DNA from: CBDHEY01 sp965262305
GTDB taxonomy: Bacteria > Pseudomonadota > Gammaproteobacteria > Pseudomonadales > Cellvibrionaceae
NCBI GenBank assembly: GCA_965262305.1
Contig: CBDHEY010000002.1
Span: 1,860,001 to 1,924,000, forward strand
Direction of reading: 5' to 3'
Length of the DNA: 64,000 bases
Position numbers and translations under genes: made by a program. The notes below the pieces were generated by a model. That model did not search any database. It was not told the origin of the DNA and was given only the letters and a program-made list of their open reading frames with translations. Positions 19,061 through 28,034 of the stretch are shown here, in pieces. The stretch's first letter is position 1. Every line of letters starts with the position of its first letter.

Positions 19061-19087
19061 AATGGGGCAAATTTTGCCTCATTTTTT
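19061..19087 (+). terminator. Rho-independent terminator after the DUF5666 operon
   Basis: ATGGGGCAAA and TTTGCCTCAT form a long hairpin starting 17 bases after the stop codon, with one G-T pair, and a run of six T residues follows. Confidence 0.8.
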
Positions 19088-19299
19088 GGAATTATAATCT
19101 TGTCGAGAATTCGAAATATTCTAATAACTAGTTAAGTGCTATGTTCGCGCGGTGTAACAGGTCTTAGCGAGTTATTTAGTGGTTTAAGGTTGCAAAGGGC
19201 TAAACATTTATAATTTCCTATACTTTTCAGTATTGGACATAGAGTATTTAGCGTATATAATATATATTTGCTTCATTTTTCAAATTTGAACTACATACT

Positions 19300-20538
19300 A
19301 TGGCAGTCCCTAAACCAGTTGCGTTGTTTCCCACGCTTAAGGAAATCAAGTCAGTCAATTTTGACGAGTTTGTCGATCTCAAATCCTTCCTAGATGACGG
19401 ACCAGAATGGCGCATGCAACATTGGTTATGGGGTCAGGAATTTCTCTCATATATCAGCAGAACCAAATCTGAGCATACGTATGGGCGTTTCAGAACCGAA
19501 GTTGAAAGATTTTTACAATGGGTTTTTCTATTTAAAAATAAGCCTATGGATAGCTATCGAAAAGCCGATATTCTTGACTATGCGGATTTCTGTTGGAAGC
19601 CACCCACTAGCTGGATTTGTTTGTCAAATACTGAGAAATTTGAATACCGAAACAGTGAATATAAACAAAATAAAAAATGGGCGCCGTTTAGGCTAAGTAT
19701 CCCTAAGAACTCAGATCCAGAAAGTAAACCAGATAAGAAAAAATATAAGCCTTCACAACAGACATTGACAGCATCTTTTGTTGCTGTTGTTGCTTTTTAT
19801 AATTACCTAATGAATGAAGAACATCTATACGGAAATCCAGCTCAAACCGCTAAAAAAGATTGCCGTTATTTCATCAAAGATGCCCAGGTGAAAGAAACCC
19901 GTCGATTAACAAACGAACAATGGGAATGTTTGTTTGACACAGTTTTCAAACTCGCGAAACAAGATCCCATATATGAGCGCAGTTTGTTTGTAATCGCAGC
20001 CCTTAAAACACTATTTTTACGAATTTCAGAACTCTCAGAACGCAAGGATTGGTCGCCAATCATGAGTCACTTTTGGCAAGATTCTGATAGCAACTGGTGG
20101 CTTAAAATCTATGGCAAAGGACGAAAGTTAAGAGACGTTACCGTACCACAAAGTTTTTTACCCTATCTAAAAAGGTACAGAATTCACAGGGAATTGAGCT
20201 CATTACCTTTACCAGGAGATAACTCCCCTATTGTTGAAAAAATTCGTGGACAAGGCGGTATGTCCGCTCGGCAATTATCAAGAATAGTTCAGGAAATTTT
20301 TGATAAAGCATACGAGTCGTTAAATGAATCTCGTGGAGAAGAAGCAGCGTTGAAATTGAAAGAAGCCACTACGCACTGGCTACGACATACAGGAGCCAGT
20401 ATGGAGGTGGAACGCGGTCGAGCACTTAAAGATCTTTCAGAGGATTTGGGGCATGCGAGTATGGCTACTACAGATACGATTTATGTGCAAAGTGAAAATA
20501 AGGCAAGAGCCATAAGTGGTCAAGATCGAAAAGTGTAG
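19300..20538 (+). CDS. Tyrosine recombinase / site-specific integrase
   Basis: The 412-residue protein has an N-terminal SAM-like core-binding region (about 55-215) and a C-terminal catalytic domain. All active-site residues are visible: Arg in LRISELSE, Lys in YGKGRKLRD, HxxR in HWLRHTG, His in LGHAS and the Tyr nucleophile in DTIYVQ. It belongs to the phage-integrase/XerC-XerD superfamily and should break and rejoin DNA. No excisionase, tRNA or clear direct repeat marks an integrated element, so it may be a chromosomal stand-alone recombinase. Confidence 0.9.
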   Translation: MAVPKPVALFPTLKEIKSVNFDEFVDLKSFLDDGPEWRMQHWLWGQEFLSYISRTKSEHTYGRFRTEVERFLQWVFLFKNKPMDSYRKADILDYADFCWKPPTSWICLSNTEKFEYRNSEYKQNKKWAPFRLSIPKNSDPESKPDKKKYKPSQQTLTASFVAVVAFYNYLMNEEHLYGNPAQTAKKDCRYFIKDAQVKETRRLTNEQWECLFDTVFKLAKQDPIYERSLFVIAALKTLFLRISELSERKDWSPIMSHFWQDSDSNWWLKIYGKGRKLRDVTVPQSFLPYLKRYRIHRELSSLPLPGDNSPIVEKIRGQGGMSARQLSRIVQEIFDKAYESLNESRGEEAALKLKEATTHWLRHTGASMEVERGRALKDLSEDLGHASMATTDTIYVQSENKARAISGQDRKV

Positions 20539-20653
20539 AAACATTTCTAATCTACAGTCTATTCTATTTACCTAGTGCATTTGTTTTATTGAAGGAGTTT
20601 TCGATTTAAACGGGATCGTACTTTAGATGTTTTCATTTTAATAAAATGCAAAG

Positions 20654-20986
20654 TTAATTTAACCATTTGGGCACAGAATAAGGGTTTTTACCCAATGGTA
20701 CTTCTAGCCTATTGCTGTGGGTTTTTTCGGCCATTCCAACCATTTCGTCATAGGGACTTTCGTGTCGTAATACTGACTCAGGAATGTTGAGGTGTTCAAG
20801 TGATTCTCTCAACTCCATAAGGTTACGACTGCGTAGGCATCGATCTTTGTTATCCCAAACCAAACGTTCCGTGCCATCAATCACAACTAATACTTGATAA
20901 AGGGCTTGTTCTAACGAGCAAATAACCAATTTTTGTATGTTATATTTAGAGAGGTTCTTAAATAGAATTTTTTCATCTTTACGCAT
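20654..20986 (-). CDS. DUF6482 family protein
   Basis: This 110-residue cytoplasmic protein matches DUF6482: VICSLEQALYQVLVVIDG, then a middle segment RSRNLMELRESLEHL and the closing YDEMVGM and RLEVPL motifs. The function of the family is unknown. It is the last of four minus-strand small genes; gaps of about 80 bp suggest loose linkage. Confidence 0.75.
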   Translation of the reverse strand: MRKDEKILFKNLSKYNIQKLVICSLEQALYQVLVVIDGTERLVWDNKDRCLRSRNLMELRESLEHLNIPESVLRHESPYDEMVGMAEKTHSNRLEVPLGKNPYSVPKWLN

Positions 20987-21064
20987 AGTGTTACCTCGTT
21001 AAATTACTTCGTTATCGTCACTTTACAAGAATTATTTTGTTAGGGTTTAATGATTTACATTTGA

Positions 21065-21484
21065 CTAAAGCACGAGTGCCCCGCCTAATGACAATACCAC
21101 CAATAGAGTAATATTGAGTCGCAACTGCATATACCACTCCTCAAGTATTTTCGTGTTTGTCAGTATCTTATCTATTATCAATAAATATACAAAACATAGA
21201 ATAAGAACGACTATACCCGTATTTTTTTCAAGTAGTGCGGCGACCCACGCGATAAGTGCAACGATATTACTATGAATAAAAAGATTCAGCGGTGCATCTT
21301 TAAATAAGTAGACACCCCAATGGATCCCACAAATAAATGACACAATTATTGCACCATAGGTCAATACTATCTGCTCGTAATGAACATCTAGAGCTTTGAT
21401 AGACCAAGAGCCAATGAACAGAGATAAATAGAAAGGGATAGCGCCTAAGTAGGTTAGAGTAATGGCTAGGCTTTTCTTAGTCAT
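21065..21484 (-). CDS. DUF3429 integral membrane protein
   Basis: The 139-residue protein has four to five hydrophobic segments. The N-terminal LTYLGAIPFYLSLFIG and the central SFICGIHWGVYLF are DUF3429 signatures. Function is unknown; it should sit in the inner membrane. It follows the SOUL gene on the same strand with a 53-bp gap. Confidence 0.8.
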   Translation of the reverse strand: MTKKSLAITLTYLGAIPFYLSLFIGSWSIKALDVHYEQIVLTYGAIIVSFICGIHWGVYLFKDAPLNLFIHSNIVALIAWVAALLEKNTGIVVLILCFVYLLIIDKILTNTKILEEWYMQLRLNITLLVVLSLGGALVL

Positions 21485-21537
21485 TTAATTTTATCCTATT
21501 CGAAAACCACTTGATTAAATTCAACCATTTTTAACGC

Positions 21538-22125
21538 TTATGGTTTTTCGACTTGTATTAGCACTTCGTTACGGCGGTATGCTGGAAGAGTAAAAGGAGG
21601 GTTGTATCCCGCGGCTTTAACTGATCCAAGTGGTTTGAACCCTTTTTGCAATATCCACGCTTCCAATTCTTTTTTGTGCAGGTCAATGTTTTTTTGCCGT
21701 AATCGACCACTAAACGTGATTGTTGCAACGGTATAGTCTTTAAGCTCTTTCAATTCAACTGAAGGATCAGCCGGTGATGGCGCATCTCTCATATTGATAC
21801 TTGTTGGCAACACAAAAGACATGGCCTCAGTTTGCTCGTCAATTTGATCCATAAACACGGGGGCAGTCATTTCAATTTTTTGGTTGTTAGCGTTTTTCCC
21901 GGAGATATATTTGAATAGCTTAGAAAACGGACTTCGTGAGGCGTTCATCTCAGACATAGAAGTTGATACGAGCACTAATTTTTCATAGTGACGAAGTTCG
22001 AATTCATTATCCTTTTCCAATAGCTCGTAAGGGGCGATTTCAACATCACTATTACCAAACACGCTGCACCCCGCTAAAACCACTATTGTTATCGCCAAGC
22101 TCATGATTTTTATTGTTTTTACCAT
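21538..22125 (-). CDS. SOUL heme-binding family lipoprotein
   Basis: The 195-residue protein has a lipoprotein signal (lipobox LAGC). The mature part follows the SOUL/HBP fold: IAPYELLEKDNEFELRHYE, FSKLFKYISGKN, KIEMTAPVFM and a closing GYNPPFTLPAYRRNEVLI. Related proteins bind heme or other tetrapyrroles, but ligand binding is not conserved in every member. It lies 6 bases after the end of the original DUF2237 reading frame, so the two genes were probably co-transcribed. Confidence 0.88.
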   Translation of the reverse strand: MVKTIKIMSLAITIVVLAGCSVFGNSDVEIAPYELLEKDNEFELRHYEKLVLVSTSMSEMNASRSPFSKLFKYISGKNANNQKIEMTAPVFMDQIDEQTEAMSFVLPTSINMRDAPSPADPSVELKELKDYTVATITFSGRLRQKNIDLHKKELEAWILQKGFKPLGSVKAAGYNPPFTLPAYRRNEVLIQVEKP

Positions 22126-22131
22126 CTCGTG

Positions 22132-22509
22132 TTACACTTCTACTGCATAGCTTTTCAATATCGACAGACCTATAAAATCGAGCATTCGTTCATGAGTAGC
22201 TTCGGTGTAAATCGGAGGAGCTACGCCTTCCTTATGCGCTTCTAATCAACGCTCAGCACACAAACACCATTTATCACCATGTTTTAGCCCAGCAAAACCA
22301 AACTCCGGCATTGCACGCGTAAGATCATTACCCTGCCCCTTACTGTAGTATAGAAAATCGTCAGTAACGGATGCACAAATAATGTGCTTACCTAAATCCT
22401 GAGGACCCGTTTGGCAATAACCGTTACGATAAAAGCCGGTTACAGGATCGCAACAACAAGGTTGAAGTAGTGAACCTAATATGTTTTTCTCTTTAATCTT
22501 TGTATTCAT
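22132..22509 (-). pseudogene. DUF2237 gene interrupted by an in-frame TGA
   Basis: The frame from the ATG at 22509 gives the DUF2237 family pattern LQPCCCDPVTGFYRNGYC, CQTGPQDLGKHIICA and GDKWCLCAER, then meets TGA at 22246-22248. The family normally has Trp directly after this Arg. Reading on in the same frame gives LEAHKEGVAPPIYTEATHE and ends at TAA (22132), a complete family C-terminus. A single TGG-to-TGA change thus explains the break; no frameshift is needed. Only 87 of about 125 residues are translated without readthrough. The function of DUF2237 is unknown. Confidence 0.8.
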
Positions 22510-23237
22510 TGATAAAGGCTTGCCTCTAGATATTTAGTATTTGATCTTAGGTATACACACGCAAAAACACCTAAAATGGATGTCTTTCGAGAAAATTTTG
22601 TCGGTTAAAACGAACCAATATGTTCATAGGTCTCGTAACGCAGCCTTTAAATAACCTAAAATTAATTCACCTCGCGCGTGGATTAACCGGCGCTGCACAA
22701 ACTGATTTGGTATAGAGAGTTCTACTTTAAGGGGTTAAAACATGGTAGTTGACGTTTTTTAGATATAAGCTGATAGGTATAAAGCCTAACCTTGACTATG
22801 GAACAAATTGAACATTTTCTTACCGGTAGTCACCAACACTCTTTAGATCGCATATTCGAAAAGCTTGATTAAGTATGTTCATATTTTGATAGGCTAAAAA
22901 GGTTACACAACTGCTATTTTAGCAATGATGAATTTGCCTCGCTTAGAATTGGAATAAAATGCAATGAATATCTGATCAAAAAAACCTAAATATTTGATCA
23001 CATATAACGAATCATTTAACACGCTAATTAATAGTATTACTTTGGTTTAAGTTCCCTTTAACTATTAAAATAATCTCAATCTGCGAATCTCTTAATCGAC
23101 AGGAAAAAATATTAAAAAAAATGACATCTAACAACTCTTAAAAAAATGATTAATGTCGCGTCAAAAATGCAGCGCTTAATTTTATTGGCTTGAATATGAC
23201 TCCATATATTATAAATACATTATATATACCCAAAGTG
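22510..23237. other. 728-bp gap without a recognised gene
   Basis: This AT-rich stretch separates the DUF2237 and rubredoxin genes, both on the minus strand. A 24-codon plus-strand frame at 22797-22871 (MEQIEHFLTGSHQHSLDRIF in part) looks protein-like but lacks a ribosome binding site and a recognised family; it may be a gene remnant. No terminator or repeat stood out. Confidence 0.3.
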
Positions 23238-23411
23238 CTATTCCAATTCAACCATATCAAAATCAGATTTATTTACACCGCAATTAGGGCATATCCAATC
23301 AGTCGGCACATCGTTCCACTTTGTACCCGCTGAAATTCCTTCTTCAGGACAGCCTTTTTCTTCATCATAAATAAATCCACAGATAACACACTTCCACTTT
23401 TTATATTTCAT
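23238..23411 (-). CDS. Rubredoxin
   Basis: The 57-residue frame has both iron-binding Cys pairs, CVICGFIYD near the N-terminus and CPNCGVNKSDF near the C-terminus, plus the conserved aromatic and GTKWNDVPTDWICP segment. Rubredoxins carry one electron through an Fe(Cys)4 site and serve, among others, AlkB-type membrane hydroxylases. The gene is divergent from the membrane desaturase-like gene that opens the large cluster, so it may feed electrons to that enzyme or to the P450 (inference). No rubredoxin reductase gene is present in the window. Confidence 0.93.
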   Translation of the reverse strand: MKYKKWKCVICGFIYDEEKGCPEEGISAGTKWNDVPTDWICPNCGVNKSDFDMVELE

Positions 23412-23615
23412 TATTTCACCCGTTAACTTTTTTTTAATTATACATAAAAATATTAAATTATTATGAGAGAGCGAAATAGCTTGCTTTTAAAATACATTAT
23501 TTTGGCAATAATCGGACGCATATAAAATATTAGTTAATTTTATTTTCAAACATACATAGTTCATTCATATTTGTATGAAAATATAACTCAAACGAACAGA
23601 ATCACTGATAACAAA

Positions 23616-24383
23616 ATGAAAAAACGTTTAGATTTGATTTTATTTCTTTATTTTGTCGCGACATTTTCCATTTGGATAATGACATTAATCCATATTGGTA
23701 GAAACGATAATGAAAATTCATTCGTATTTATTTTTATTTTATCAATACTAAGTTATTTACTTTTTACTCCAGTCCATGAAGCATCTCATGGTCATTTTTC
23801 TCGCTACAAATGGATAAACTACATTATTGGCTTTCTCTCAAGTTTTGCTCAAGGACCTTTAAATTCTTATAGCGGATATAGAGAACTACACTTGACTCAT
23901 CATGGAAATACCAATGATCCCAAATCAGATCCCGACATGTGGTGCGCACCGGGTAAATTTATTCCGTTACTATTACGTTGGGCAACTACAGATCTATATT
24001 ATCTTTATTTCTATTCAATAAGAATGTTTAACTATTCAATGATTAAAAACATCAAGATAAATCTAGAAATGATGATTCAAGTAGGATTGTTTATATATCT
24101 AATTATGATTGGTTACGCGTACGAAGCAATAATCTATTGGTTGATACCCTCTAGATTAGTAGTTTTTGCACTATCTTTTACTTTTAACTACCTTCCTCAC
24201 TCTCCTTATATCTTGCGTAACAACAGTAAAAGCGAAGATGAATACACAAGAAATATAAAACAAAATCGATTGCTATTTAGCATCTTATTTATGGGCCATA
24301 ATTTTCACGAAATTCATCATAGCAATCTCAGTTTGCCTTTTTATAAGTACGCTTCAGAATATTTTTCAAAAAGAGATGTTTAA
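23616..24383 (+). CDS. Membrane fatty-acid desaturase/hydroxylase-like di-iron enzyme
   Basis: Several membrane helices and three His boxes are present: HEASHGH, HLTHHGNTN and HNFHEIHHSN, the pattern of the fatty acid desaturase and membrane hydroxylase superfamily. It should use oxygen and an electron donor to hydroxylate or desaturate a lipid, amine or carotenoid-like substrate. The length, 255 residues from the ATG, is short for a desaturase. A TTG at 23571 would add 15 residues; neither start has a clear ribosome binding site. It opens the plus-strand cluster, opposite the rubredoxin gene. Confidence 0.88.
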   Translation: MKKRLDLILFLYFVATFSIWIMTLIHIGRNDNENSFVFIFILSILSYLLFTPVHEASHGHFSRYKWINYIIGFLSSFAQGPLNSYSGYRELHLTHHGNTNDPKSDPDMWCAPGKFIPLLLRWATTDLYYLYFYSIRMFNYSMIKNIKINLEMMIQVGLFIYLIMIGYAYEAIIYWLIPSRLVVFALSFTFNYLPHSPYILRNNSKSEDEYTRNIKQNRLLFSILFMGHNFHEIHHSNLSLPFYKYASEYFSKRDV

Positions 24384-24401
24384 TTAAATTGGATACACCT
24401 A

Positions 24402-24923
24402 ATGACACAAGAAATAGACACTGATTTACTTAACAAGTTATCTTTATGGATATCGGAAAAAAGGAATTCGATTAGATCTTTATCTGAAGATTTACCAGAG
24501 TATCTTGTAGATAGATATCGTTCGTTCTTTCCGAGAGCAATACTTGAGGACACGAAAGTTTTCTTGGTTGACAACATGGATACCATAGATCCTCCTCCCG
24601 GCTATCAAGATGTAAAAAATAAATTGGGTTCACTGCCTTTGGAATTCAATAAAATTAGCGGATTAACGCTTATCGATACTCTTGTAATTGATAAAAAAAC
24701 ACTTGATTTGGGTACATTTGAAGATGTTGTTTTCCGCGAACTTGTCCACGTATTTCAATTTAAAGAATTAGGCCTTGATGGATTTCTCATGAAATATGTT
24801 GATGGCTGGGCAAAAAATGGCTTACAGCATGAAACAATACCTTTAGAAGAAGAAGCAGAACGATTTTTGAGGCTTTTCAAGATTATTGAAAATGAGAAGG
24901 AAACATTCGGAGAAGCTACTTAA
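24402..24923 (+). CDS. Unknown protein with a degenerate zincin-like motif
   Basis: The 173-residue protein is not assigned to a family. The segment FRELVHVFQFKELGLDGFL resembles the HExxH active site of small zincin-like proteins, with Arg in place of the first metal-binding His; the downstream PLEEEAERF provides a possible glutamate. It may therefore be an inactive relative or bind metal differently. No signal peptide is seen. It overlaps the GNAT gene by one base and belongs to the operon. Confidence 0.6.
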   Translation: MTQEIDTDLLNKLSLWISEKRNSIRSLSEDLPEYLVDRYRSFFPRAILEDTKVFLVDNMDTIDPPPGYQDVKNKLGSLPLEFNKISGLTLIDTLVIDKKTLDLGTFEDVVFRELVHVFQFKELGLDGFLMKYVDGWAKNGLQHETIPLEEEAERFLRLFKIIENEKETFGEAT

Positions 24924-25390
24924 TGTTCCGTTATGCAGTTAAAAACGATCTTCCTGAAATAATTAATCTTTGCGAAGAACATGCACAATTTGAAAAATCA
25001 GAATATTCACGTATTGGAAAAATTGAAAGCTTAGAAAAAGCTATTTTTTCAGACAATCCGCGACTTTATTGCATTGTATTAGAGCAAAACGGAGAAATTG
25101 GAGGATACGCCACATTTTCTCTTGAATATAGCACTTGGGATGCAGACGAATATATTCATATCGATTGTTGGTATTTAAGAGAAAAATATAGGAACCGTGG
25201 TATAGGTTGGAAGTTTGCAAAAATGATAGGTGTGGAAACTATCAAGTTCGGAAAAGAAGTTATTCAATGGCAAACACCTCCATTCAATGAAAGTGCAATA
25301 AAACTATATAAAGCATTAGGTGCAGAAGCAAAAGATAAAGTGAGATTTTACGGTGATTTAGAATCGTGGAAAAAATTTATTTATAACTAA
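24923..25390 (+). CDS. GNAT family N-acetyltransferase
   Basis: The 155-residue protein has the GNAT fold: motif A as YLREKYRNRGIGWKFAKMI for acyl-CoA binding, a preceding beta strand with YIHIDCWY, and motif B near NESAIKLYKALGAE. Overall spacing resembles diamine/amine acetyltransferases. In this cluster it may acylate a hydrazine or amine intermediate; GNAT enzymes do similar jobs in known hydrazine pathways (inference). It overlaps the preceding gene by one base. Confidence 0.88.
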   Translation: MFRYAVKNDLPEIINLCEEHAQFEKSEYSRIGKIESLEKAIFSDNPRLYCIVLEQNGEIGGYATFSLEYSTWDADEYIHIDCWYLREKYRNRGIGWKFAKMIGVETIKFGKEVIQWQTPPFNESAIKLYKALGAEAKDKVRFYGDLESWKKFIYN

Positions 25391-25404
25391 TTGGGTAATT
25401 TATT

Positions 25405-25992
25405 ATGACAATAATTCAAAGTAATATTAGTTTTTATATTATGCTCTTCGCTTTTATTATTACAGGTCTAACCTTTTTCTCTAAGGGTAAACGGACACTT
25501 GGGTGGTATCTAACTTTACTTCCTTTTATCATATCAGGGTTTTTATTGACTGGTATATTCAATTATGAATCTGATCCATTATTTTATAGATCAAATTACC
25601 TATACATATTTGCCACTGTATTAAATTGCTTTGCCTTGTTTGTTTTTGGCGCGTCATTAGGGTCACATAGCAAACGAATACCCATGTGGCATCAAGATGA
25701 GATGATGCCCAACCACCTACAAACATCTGGTATCTACGCCTTTATTCGCCATCCATTTTATACATCTTATTTCTTCTACTACTCTGCAATTTTGTTATCC
25801 AACATGAGTACTCCAATAGTTATTAATTGCTTGTTTGCTTTTGTAATGCTTTTCAGAACGGCTCAGAGAGAGGAAAAACAACTTCTGGCAGATAACGAGT
25901 TAGGAAAACAATATCAAGAATATATGCAATTTACTGGTATGTTGTTCCCTAGATTTAATAGGGCATCGTCTCCTTTAAACACAGCATCGTAA
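25405..25992 (+). CDS. Membrane methyltransferase, ICMT/PEMT family
   Basis: The 195-residue protein has about five membrane segments and the C-terminal signature of isoprenylcysteine/phospholipid methyltransferases: LQTSGIYAFIRHPFYTSY followed by REEKQL. These enzymes use S-adenosylmethionine at the membrane surface. The real acceptor (thiol, carboxyl, amine) cannot be told from the sequence. It is 14 bp after the GNAT gene and 16 bp before the MetRS-like gene. Confidence 0.82.
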   Translation: MTIIQSNISFYIMLFAFIITGLTFFSKGKRTLGWYLTLLPFIISGFLLTGIFNYESDPLFYRSNYLYIFATVLNCFALFVFGASLGSHSKRIPMWHQDEMMPNHLQTSGIYAFIRHPFYTSYFFYYSAILLSNMSTPIVINCLFAFVMLFRTAQREEKQLLADNELGKQYQEYMQFTGMLFPRFNRASSPLNTAS

Positions 25993-26008
25993 TATTAAAG
26001 GACTAAAA

Positions 26009-27553
26009 ATGAATAGACTCATCATTACGGTATCCCCACCTACTCCCAACGGTGATTTACATTTGGGACATTTAGCGGGTCCTTTTTTGTCAGCAGATAT
26101 TCTTAAAAGGTTAGCAGAGCTTAGAGGATATAACGTATTTTTGGTTACTTACTCTGATGACTATCAAAGTTATGTTTATCGAAAATCACGGGAAATCAAT
26201 GAAGAGCATCAAAATTTAATAACGAAAAATCGTAAGTTGATGATTGACTCACTAGAAAAAGTTGACATTTACTTCGATAACTTCATGCAATCTTGGAATG
26301 ATTCTGACTATATTGGCTTTGTTACAGAAATGTATGAAAAAGCCAAGGAACATAATTTAATTGTTGAAAAGGAAATGAACATTCCATTTTGTGAGAGCAC
26401 TTCTCTCTATGGATACGAAGCTTATGCTAGAGGCCATTGTAACTTTTGTGGCGAAAGCAGTGATGCTAGTCAATGTGAAAACTGTGCAGCTGCACCAGAT
26501 ATCGAGTCCATGGGTGATTTCACGTGTACGATATCTAACTCGAAAATGATATTTAAATCCGTAAAGAGAGAGTGTTTATCGCTGAAAGAAAAAAAGAATA
26601 GCTTAAAAAGAATATTGGGCAAAGCTAATCACCGTAGGTCACTAAAAAACTTTTTATTAGAAACCTATGAACAACTAGATATTCCGTGGCCCATAGATAG
26701 ACCCCAAGAACACGGAGTAAAAATCGAGCCGAATAATAAAATTATACATACCTGGTTTTCTGGGCTGGCAGGATATTTTGCCTCAACAAAAGCTGCTATA
26801 GAAAAGAAAAATCCCGATGAATCCATGTCAAATTTTTGGTTTAACGAAAAATCTGAAGTGGCGCTATTCTTTGGATATGACTGTTCTTATAGTCACGCTA
26901 TTGTGTACCCTATTCTTCTTGAACTTTACAACAATCATACGGAAAATCTTTATCACTACTCAAATCGTTTCTTAAAGTTAAATGGAGATGACTTCTCTAC
27001 AAGTCGTGGACATGCTATATGGATACGAGACATCGCAACAGAATACCCTTCTGATGCAATCCGTTTGTACATTAGTGGAGTTTCTCCTGAAGACGAGATA
27101 AAAAATTTCTCTTTAAGTGATTTTGTAAGCTGGTATGAAAATATATACCTAAATTTAGACCTTGCAATATCAGAATTTATTAAAGTTATCGAAGAAAACA
27201 AGGACTACTTTGAGTTAATTTTAAAAGAAATCGGAGCACCCTCTGTTCTAGCAGAAATCGATAGGACACTACCATCGGTTTCAAATTTTTCGGCGTATTT
27301 GTGCTATGTAGAATTTGAACGCTACTCGAATCAATTCATTAACATAAATAAAAGCCTACCCGTTAAAAATGAGTTAAATCATTCAGCAATAAAATCATTT
27401 TTATCTTTAGGTTACCTTCTTTTCATTATTGCACCGAATTTAGGAAAAAAAATCGAAAATAGTTTAAATGTTAATTTTAAAGATATTTTAAGTGATTCAA
27501 AAACATTTGATACTGATACTACGAACGCATCATTAACGGAGATGGCAGTATGA
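26009..27553 (+). CDS. MetRS-like class I ligase, putative hydrazine synthetase subunit
   Basis: The 514-residue protein is a methionyl-tRNA-synthetase paralogue: HIGH motif HLGH (18-21) in PPTPNGDLHLGHLAG, a four-Cys zinc knuckle (C144, C147, C156, C159), and the KMSKS region reading DFSTSRGH (328-335), where both Lys residues are lost. The C-terminal anticodon-binding part is short and poorly conserved. It is unlikely to charge tRNA-Met for translation. In known hydrazine synthetases a MetRS-like domain activates an amino acid and joins it to N-hydroxylysine, and a fused cupin rearranges the product to an N-N bond. Here the cupin is a separate gene 480 bp downstream. It overlaps the next gene by four bases. 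Confidence 0.88.
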   Translation: MNRLIITVSPPTPNGDLHLGHLAGPFLSADILKRLAELRGYNVFLVTYSDDYQSYVYRKSREINEEHQNLITKNRKLMIDSLEKVDIYFDNFMQSWNDSDYIGFVTEMYEKAKEHNLIVEKEMNIPFCESTSLYGYEAYARGHCNFCGESSDASQCENCAAAPDIESMGDFTCTISNSKMIFKSVKRECLSLKEKKNSLKRILGKANHRRSLKNFLLETYEQLDIPWPIDRPQEHGVKIEPNNKIIHTWFSGLAGYFASTKAAIEKKNPDESMSNFWFNEKSEVALFFGYDCSYSHAIVYPILLELYNNHTENLYHYSNRFLKLNGDDFSTSRGHAIWIRDIATEYPSDAIRLYISGVSPEDEIKNFSLSDFVSWYENIYLNLDLAISEFIKVIEENKDYFELILKEIGAPSVLAEIDRTLPSVSNFSAYLCYVEFERYSNQFININKSLPVKNELNHSAIKSFLSLGYLLFIIAPNLGKKIENSLNVNFKDILSDSKTFDTDTTNASLTEMAV

Positions 27554-28017
27554 TTTTAAAAGACTATCAGCCAAGATTTATTAACTTTAAAGGCTCTGAA
27601 AAATCAAACCAATGGAACATTAAAAAATATCTAATTTCAGTTAGTTCACCTCAGATCAATGATAAAGAATACGATCAAATCGCTACTGAAGTGATGAATT
27701 ATTTACCAGAAAAGTTAGACAACCATGATTCAGGTTATGGCTTTCTCATATATCACATAGCGGCGGATGGGAACTATGCACTTCTGCATTGGTGGTATGG
27801 TGAGAATATGATTAAACAAAAAGTTTTTAATGTAATCTCTGTAAACGGAAATGTGGAAGTATCAGATCTTGCAGAACCAGACATTTCTTCTTGTGTTTGG
27901 GAGTTAGAAGTTATCTATCATGAAAAAAAGGCCTGGAGTCAATTTGCTATGGGCAATGAAATTCATGACGGAGGAAACGAACGGTATATGTCTTCAACAA
28001 TTGAAGGCTTTATGTAA
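27550..28017 (+). CDS. Unknown 155-residue protein coupled to the MetRS-like gene
   Basis: I recognise no family. The protein is soluble, has no signal peptide and is rich in aromatic residues in its second half (YGFLIYHIAADGNYALLHWW, and WELEVIYHEKKAWSQFAM). Its ATG overlaps the MetRS-like stop codon (ATGA), and the cupin follows 17 bp later, so it sits between the two presumed hydrazine synthetase parts. It could be a third subunit or scaffold of a split synthetase (inference from position only). Confidence 0.7.
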   Translation: MILKDYQPRFINFKGSEKSNQWNIKKYLISVSSPQINDKEYDQIATEVMNYLPEKLDNHDSGYGFLIYHIAADGNYALLHWWYGENMIKQKVFNVISVNGNVEVSDLAEPDISSCVWELEVIYHEKKAWSQFAMGNEIHDGGNERYMSSTIEGFM

Positions 28018-28034
28018 GCTTTTCGGAGAGAAAT

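Noticed and set aside
19300..20538. Integrase as the marker of a genomic island or prophage covering the biosynthetic cluster
   Set aside because: No tRNA, direct-repeat pair, excisionase or phage gene was seen near it, and ordinary chromosomal genes (DUF6482, DUF3429, SOUL) lie between it and the cluster.
22797..22871. 24-codon plus-strand frame
   Set aside because: No ribosome binding site or recognised family; listed only as a possible remnant in the gap entry.
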